Positions 59,902-64,000 of a DNA stretch of 64,000 nucleotides are shown here, piece by piece (position 1 is the stretch's first letter; each line of letters opens with the position of its first letter). This stretch comes from Pseudomonas sp. PSE14 (GTDB lineage: Bacteria; Pseudomonadota; Gammaproteobacteria; Pseudomonadales; Pseudomonadaceae). The position numbers and the translations under genes were made by a program. The stretch spans positions 3,286,001 to 3,350,000 of the forward strand of contig NZ_CP115669.1 in the NCBI RefSeq assembly GCF_029203285.1, given 5' to 3'. Under the pieces are notes generated by a model, which was not told the origin of the DNA, searched no databases, and was given only the letters and a program-made list of their open reading frames with translations.

Positions 59902-62112
59902 TTACCCCAGCGTCAGTGGTGTCGAGCGCTGGCGCACGCCGGTCAGGCTGAACAGGGCATTGGCGATGGCCGGCGCCACCGCCGGGCTGCCCAGCTCACC
60001 GACGCCGCCGGGCTTGCCCGGCTCGCCGTCCAGCACCAGGATGTCCACGGCCGGCATGTCCGACATGCGGGCCACCCGGTAGTCGTGGAAGTTGCTCTGC
60101 ACCACCCGCCCCTGCCTGATGTCCATGCGATCGAACAGCGCGTGGCCGAGGCCCCACATCAGGCCACCGTAGATCTGCTCTTCGACACCCGCCGGCGACA
60201 CCGCCAGACCGCAATCGACCACGCAGGTGAGCTTGTCGACGCTGATTGCCCCGTCCTTTCTGGAAAGCCTGGCGACCACTGCAATAAAGCTGGTGTAGCC
60301 CTGGTTGGTGGCAATTCCCAGTGCCGTTCCCTCCGGCAATGGCTGGCCCCAGCCGGCACGCTCGGCGGCGCGTTTGAGCACCGCGACATGCCGGGGCCGT
60401 TCGTGCATGTTGGCCAGGCGAAACGCCAGCGGATCCTGCCCGGCCCCATGGGCCAGTTCGTCCATGAAGCTTTCCACGGCGAACACGTTGGGGATGAAGC
60501 TCACCGAGCGATACCAGCCGCTGGGCACTCCGCTTTCATGCCTGACCCAGGCCAGGTCCAGGTTCGCCGGGCGATAGGCGAAATCCCACGCAGTAATGGC
60601 TTCGGTGGTGCTGTAGTCCATGTGGTCCGGACGCTCGAAATAGCCCGGCTCCCACTGCTCCGGCGAGGCCGGCGATACCGCGTTGAGTTGCAAGGCGGTC
60701 AGGCGTCCGTCAGCGTCCAGAGCGCCCCTGGCCCGGTGCAAGGTGGCCGGGTGCATGAACAGCGCGCGCATTTCATCTTCGCGGCTGTTCATCAGCTTGA
60801 CCGGCACCCCGGCCTGTTTCGCCAGATACGCCACCTCGAACAGCCAGTACTTGGACTCGCGCGCACCGAAACTGCCGCCGGACACCAGCTCATGGATGGT
60901 GACCCTGTCCTTGGCGATCCCACATACCTTTTCCGCGGCCTCCAACGCCGACGACGGTACCTGCACCCCGCCCCAGTAGGTGATCGCGTCGCTCGATACT
61001 TGCGCGGTGATGCACACCGGCTCCAGTGGGTTCTGCACCTTGTACGGCATGCGATAGTCGGCTTCGAGCAGCTTCGCGGCTTTCGGCCATTGCGCCGCGA
61101 CATCCCCCGCCGCCAGCGCGACAACCCGTTGTGCGGCCTCGTCGTCGATGGCCGCTGCCTGCGCGGCCGCCAACTGATCGCTGTCGAACCCGCCCAGGGG
61201 CGAATCGCTCCATTGCACCTGCAATAACTCGCGCCCCTGACGGGCAGCCCAGTAGTTGTCGGCCAGGACAGCGACACCTTCCTGGTTGCCGCCCAGCACA
61301 TCGGGCCTGCCCGGAATCGCGATGACCTTGCGCACGCCTGGCACCTGCAGCGCCGCGCTGGAATCCAGCTTCAGCACTTTCGCCCCGATCACCGGCGCGC
61401 GCTGGACCACCGCCACCAGCATCTGCGGCAGCGTCACGTCGATGCTGTAGGTGAATCGCCCGCAGACCTTGGCCGCCGCATCCCGCTTGTGCCGCAACTT
61501 GCCGATGTACTTGAACTGCTTCGGATCCTTCAGCGTGACCTTGGCCGGTGCCGACAATTGCGCGGCGAGCCCCGCCAGTTCACCGTAACCGCAGCTACGC
61601 TGACTGGCGGCATGCAGCACCCGTCCGTCTTCGGTCGAGCAACTGTCCGGAGTGACACCCCACTGCCTGGCCGCCGCGGCGATCAGCAGCGCGCGGGCGG
61701 TCGCGCCAGCCATGCGCAAGCGCTCGTACTCCAGCGAAACGCTGGTGCTGCCCCCCGTGGAGTAAACCTTCCAGATCGGATGGATGTAGGCCTCGAAGAA
61801 CGGATTTTCCGGCGTGATCACCTGCACGGTCATCGGGTTGACGTCCAGTTCCTCCGCCACGCACGCGGCCAGGGCGGTCTGGGTGCCGGTGCCGGAATCG
61901 TGCTTGTGCACCACCAGTTTCACCGTACCGTCGGGCAGCACCCGGACCCAGGCATTGGGCTCGAATTCACCGGTCGTGGCCGGCGTCGTGGGCTCCGCCG
62001 CCGCATCCGCGGGCAGATAGAGCGCAATCGCCAGACCGGAAGCGACGGTGGCCGCCTGCTTGAGAAAACGCCGGCGCGACGGTTCGACAGGCATGTCGTC
62101 GACAAGTCTCAT
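59902..62112 (-). CDS. iorB: Molybdopterin-binding large subunit, isoquinoline 1-oxidoreductase beta-like
   Basis: 736 residues, xanthine-oxidase-family molybdenum subunit. The ATG at 62112 begins with a Tat signal (RRRFLKQAATVASGLAIAL), implying periplasmic export. Within it are the family segments GGSFGARES, EGVAVLADNYWAARQGRE and C-terminal GELGSPAVAPAIANALFSLTG. IorB and aldehyde-oxidase large subunits use this layout to hydroxylate N-heterocycles or oxidise aldehydes. No cytochrome c subunit gene is adjacent, so the electron acceptor is unclear. The start overlaps the iorA stop as ATGA. Confidence 0.87.
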   Translation of the reverse strand: MRLVDDMPVEPSRRRFLKQAATVASGLAIALYLPADAAAEPTTPATTGEFEPNAWVRVLPDGTVKLVVHKHDSGTGTQTALAACVAEELDVNPMTVQVITPENPFFEAYIHPIWKVYSTGGSTSVSLEYERLRMAGATARALLIAAAARQWGVTPDSCSTEDGRVLHAASQRSCGYGELAGLAAQLSAPAKVTLKDPKQFKYIGKLRHKRDAAAKVCGRFTYSIDVTLPQMLVAVVQRAPVIGAKVLKLDSSAALQVPGVRKVIAIPGRPDVLGGNQEGVAVLADNYWAARQGRELLQVQWSDSPLGGFDSDQLAAAQAAAIDDEAAQRVVALAAGDVAAQWPKAAKLLEADYRMPYKVQNPLEPVCITAQVSSDAITYWGGVQVPSSALEAAEKVCGIAKDRVTIHELVSGGSFGARESKYWLFEVAYLAKQAGVPVKLMNSREDEMRALFMHPATLHRARGALDADGRLTALQLNAVSPASPEQWEPGYFERPDHMDYSTTEAITAWDFAYRPANLDLAWVRHESGVPSGWYRSVSFIPNVFAVESFMDELAHGAGQDPLAFRLANMHERPRHVAVLKRAAERAGWGQPLPEGTALGIATNQGYTSFIAVVARLSRKDGAISVDKLTCVVDCGLAVSPAGVEEQIYGGLMWGLGHALFDRMDIRQGRVVQSNFHDYRVARMSDMPAVDILVLDGEPGKPGGVGELGSPAVAPAIANALFSLTGVRQRSTPLTLG

Positions 62113-62576
62113 CACGCCTCCTTCGGCGCGGACGCCGCACGCTTGATGGCTTTGTTGATCCGCCCGTAGGTACCGCAGCGGCACAGGTTGCCGGACATGG
62201 CGTTGCGGATCGAGTCATCGGTGACTGCCGCGCCCGTGTTGATCAACGCCGCAGCAGACATGATCTGGCCGGATTGACAGTAACCGCATTGCGGGACATC
62301 TTCGGCAACCCAGGCCAGCTGCAACGGATGCTGGCCAGTCGGCGACAGGCCCTCGATGGTGGTGATGCTGTGTCCCGCCGCGGCGGCGACCGGCAGTTGG
62401 CAGGAACGCACCGCGACACCGTCCAGGTGCACGGTACAGGCGCCGCACAGGCCCATGCCGCAACCGAATTTGGTGCCGGTGAGCATCAAGTGGTCGCGCA
62501 ATACCCATAACAGCGGCATGGAAGGCGATGTCCCCGCCAGCTCGTGTCGTTCGCCGTTTACCGTCAGTTCGATCAT
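62112..62576 (-). CDS. iorA: [2Fe-2S] small subunit, isoquinoline 1-oxidoreductase alpha-like
   Basis: 154 residues. N-terminal plant-type cluster Cys residues in [15 protein letters not shown] and a second [2Fe-2S] domain with [15 protein letters not shown] and [14 protein letters not shown]. It carries electrons from the Mo centre of IorB. It overlaps the iorB start by 4 bp (ATGA), as in related operons. Confidence 0.88.
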   Translation of the reverse strand: MIELTVNGERHELAGTSPSMPLLWVLRDHLMLTGTKFGCGMGLCGACTVHLDGVAVRSCQLPVAAAAGHSITTIEGLSPTGQHPLQLAWVAEDVPQCGYCQSGQIMSAAALINTGAAVTDDSIRNAMSGNLCRCGTYGRINKAIKRAASAPKEA

Positions 62577-62694
62577 TGTCAGGCTCCAGGAGAGCGGCCC
62601 GTCTTTGCGCGGGCCTGGTGACCGCATAGTGGGAACCCGAGGAAATTCGGGCCAGCAACGATTTCTGCCATCGTCTGTAAGCAGGACTAACAGC
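62577..62694. other. Divergent promoter region iorA / LysR
   Basis: 118 bp between divergent starts. It should hold promoters for iorA and the LysR gene at 62695. No clear T-N11-A site was picked out with confidence. Confidence 0.35.
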
Positions 62695-63585
62695 ATGTAC
62701 AAGCGATACCCGTCGGTGCAGTCCATGAGCGCGTTCATCCAGGCCGCGCGCAGCGGCAGCTTCTCGAGCGCGGCGCGCAAACTCGACCTGACCCACAGCG
62801 CGATCAGCCAGCAGATCCGGACCCTGGAAGACTTCGTTGGCCAGCCGCTGTTCGTGCGCGAAGGCGGCGGCAGCAAGCTGACCGACGCCGGGCAGTTGTT
62901 CGCCAGTGTCCTGTCCGACGGATTGGCGCAGATCGACCGGGCGCTGTCTTCGGTCAAGAACCGAAGGGTGGCGCAACGACTGACCCTCGATGTGGACAGC
63001 GAGCTGGCCCAGAGCTGGCTCAATCCACGGCTACCGGAATTGCTCGACTCGCTGCCTGACCATGAGGTGGTGCTGCTCTCGAAGCCGCGCACGGATCGCG
63101 GCGCCTTCGAGCGAGTGGACCTGGCATTGCGCTACGGCTATGGCGATTGGGAAGACTGCGAGATGACGCAGATCTGCGGTGATCGGGTCATGGCGGTGGC
63201 CTCCCCTGCGTTGATCGAGCGCCATGGACTGCAGTTGCCGATCACGCCGGCCCAGGTACTGGAGTTGCCGCTGCTGGGATACACGCGACGCTCGTGGATT
63301 CCATGGCTGGATGCGGCTGGGATGGCGCCGGTCGAACCGGGCGCACGGGTGGTGTTCGACAATGCGGCGAACCTGATCGCAGCAGCCGAGGCCGGGGTCG
63401 GCGCAGGATTGGTACGCGGCCTGCTGGCGGCGGACGCATTGCGCGCCGGGCGTCTGGTGAAACTGAACGCGGCCGAAATTCCAGCGCATTACAACCTGTA
63501 TGCGGTATGGCCGCCGGGGCAAGCCGAGCGAGTGGCGCCGGTGGTCGAGGCGATCAAGCAGCTGGCTTCGCAAACACGGCGCTGA
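62695..63585 (+). CDS. LysR-type regulator, divergent to iorAB
   Basis: 296 residues with HTH ([36 protein letters not shown]) of the GcvA-like style and a complete effector domain. It is the natural regulator of iorAB, in addition to the LysR gene inside the operon. RBS GCAGGAC precedes the start. Confidence 0.87.
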   Translation: MYKRYPSVQSMSAFIQAARSGSFSSAARKLDLTHSAISQQIRTLEDFVGQPLFVREGGGSKLTDAGQLFASVLSDGLAQIDRALSSVKNRRVAQRLTLDVDSELAQSWLNPRLPELLDSLPDHEVVLLSKPRTDRGAFERVDLALRYGYGDWEDCEMTQICGDRVMAVASPALIERHGLQLPITPAQVLELPLLGYTRRSWIPWLDAAGMAPVEPGARVVFDNAANLIAAAEAGVGAGLVRGLLAADALRAGRLVKLNAAEIPAHYNLYAVWPPGQAERVAPVVEAIKQLASQTRR

Positions 63586-64000
63586 CCCCGTCGCCGGCAC
63601 GCCAGCGGCCGGCGGCAAAACCACGAAAGCAAGAACCCCATCAGCCGGAATGGGCGGACACCATCGGTTGGTGCCCCCTATGGCAGCGTGTTCCTTGCAG
63701 GTTGCGAGCACACTCGCTCCCAGGCTGCCCTCGAAAACGCCGCTTCTCCATAGCGGGGAAGCGGCGCTTTCCCCGGGCCGGCCTTCCCCATATCGAGCGC
63801 ATATCAACACCCCTCCCAATTAATATTGTACGAACGCCTCACCGCCTTCCAATACTCCCCCCAGCAGCCAGCGTCCCACGTCGGATGCGACCAGGCGGGG
63901 GAATGCGCACGTCTCTTGCGCATAGAAACGGCCGATTTTCCGGGACGTGGTTGCTGCGAACCGCAAGGTTCCCTTCCCGCTATCAGGAGATCGACTTCAA
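63586..64000. other. Right-end intergenic region
   Basis: No gene is supported here. It holds a degenerate REP (GCGAG-CACA-CTCGCTCCCAGG near 63700-63722), the hairpin below and an AT-rich stretch near 63820 that could be a promoter. An AGGAG box at 63985-63989, 11 bases before the edge, suggests a start codon just outside the window. Confidence 0.5.
63738..63766 (+). terminator. Terminator-like hairpin after LysR gene
   Basis: CGCCGCTTC (63738-63746) with GAAGCGGCG (63758-63766), extendable by three pairs around the ATAGC loop. A CTTTC tail follows on the plus strand and TTTT on the minus strand. Confidence 0.55.

Overview
The window looks like a chromosomal segment of a high-GC Pseudomonas, by overall character close to the P. 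aeruginosa / P. citronellolis / P. nitroreducens side of the genus. This rests on the GC-rich codon use, the REP-type intergenic palindromes, the glaH-lhgO-gabD-gabT-gabP order with divergent glaR, and a fused cysNC at the left edge. No rRNA, tRNA, CRISPR array, transposase or phage gene was seen. It reads as a chain of accessory catabolic islands, most with their own regulator.

Left part (1-16.7 kb). After the 3' end of cysNC comes about 1.1 kb of non-coding repeats: two inverted copies of a ~300-350 bp element, REP palindromes and a hexamer repeat. Then a large catabolic cluster of steroid-type enzymes follows: FadD3-like CoA ligase, four SDRs, an NTF2-like protein, a KshB-like reductase, a delta4-ketosteroid-dehydrogenase-like flavoprotein, an HsaB-like flavin reductase, an HsaA-like monooxygenase, a luciferase-like monooxygenase and an EthD protein. 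A recurrent 18-bp element, CTAGTCC-N4-GGACGAT, lies in fixed orientation upstream of most transcription units of this cluster. No regulator for it is encoded nearby. The complete classical steroid set (KshA, HsaC, HsaD) is absent, so the substrate is unknown. This is the best candidate for an undescribed system here.

Middle (16.7-44 kb). In order: a LysR-controlled NCS1 permease with a nitrilase-type amidase; the glutarate / L-2-hydroxyglutarate / GABA operon (glaH-lhgO-gabDTP) with divergent glaR; an NCS1 permease, porin and hydantoinase/oxoprolinase pair (HyuB, HyuA) followed by an AraC regulator; a small GNAT/AraC/sterol-desaturase-like/MFS group; and a phosphonate module of Fe-type alcohol dehydrogenase, OPA-type MFS transporter, LysR regulator and PhnX, with no PhnW.

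Right part (44-64 kb). A more AT-rich strip of small orphan genes resembling immunity proteins is interspersed with copies of a dispersed palindromic repeat. Next come a tsdBA-like thiosulfate dehydrogenase pair with a small membrane protein, a 3024-residue ESPR autotransporter made of about twenty beta-strand repeats, and an isoquinoline-oxidoreductase-like iorAB pair with a co-directional LysR gene and a second, divergent LysR gene.
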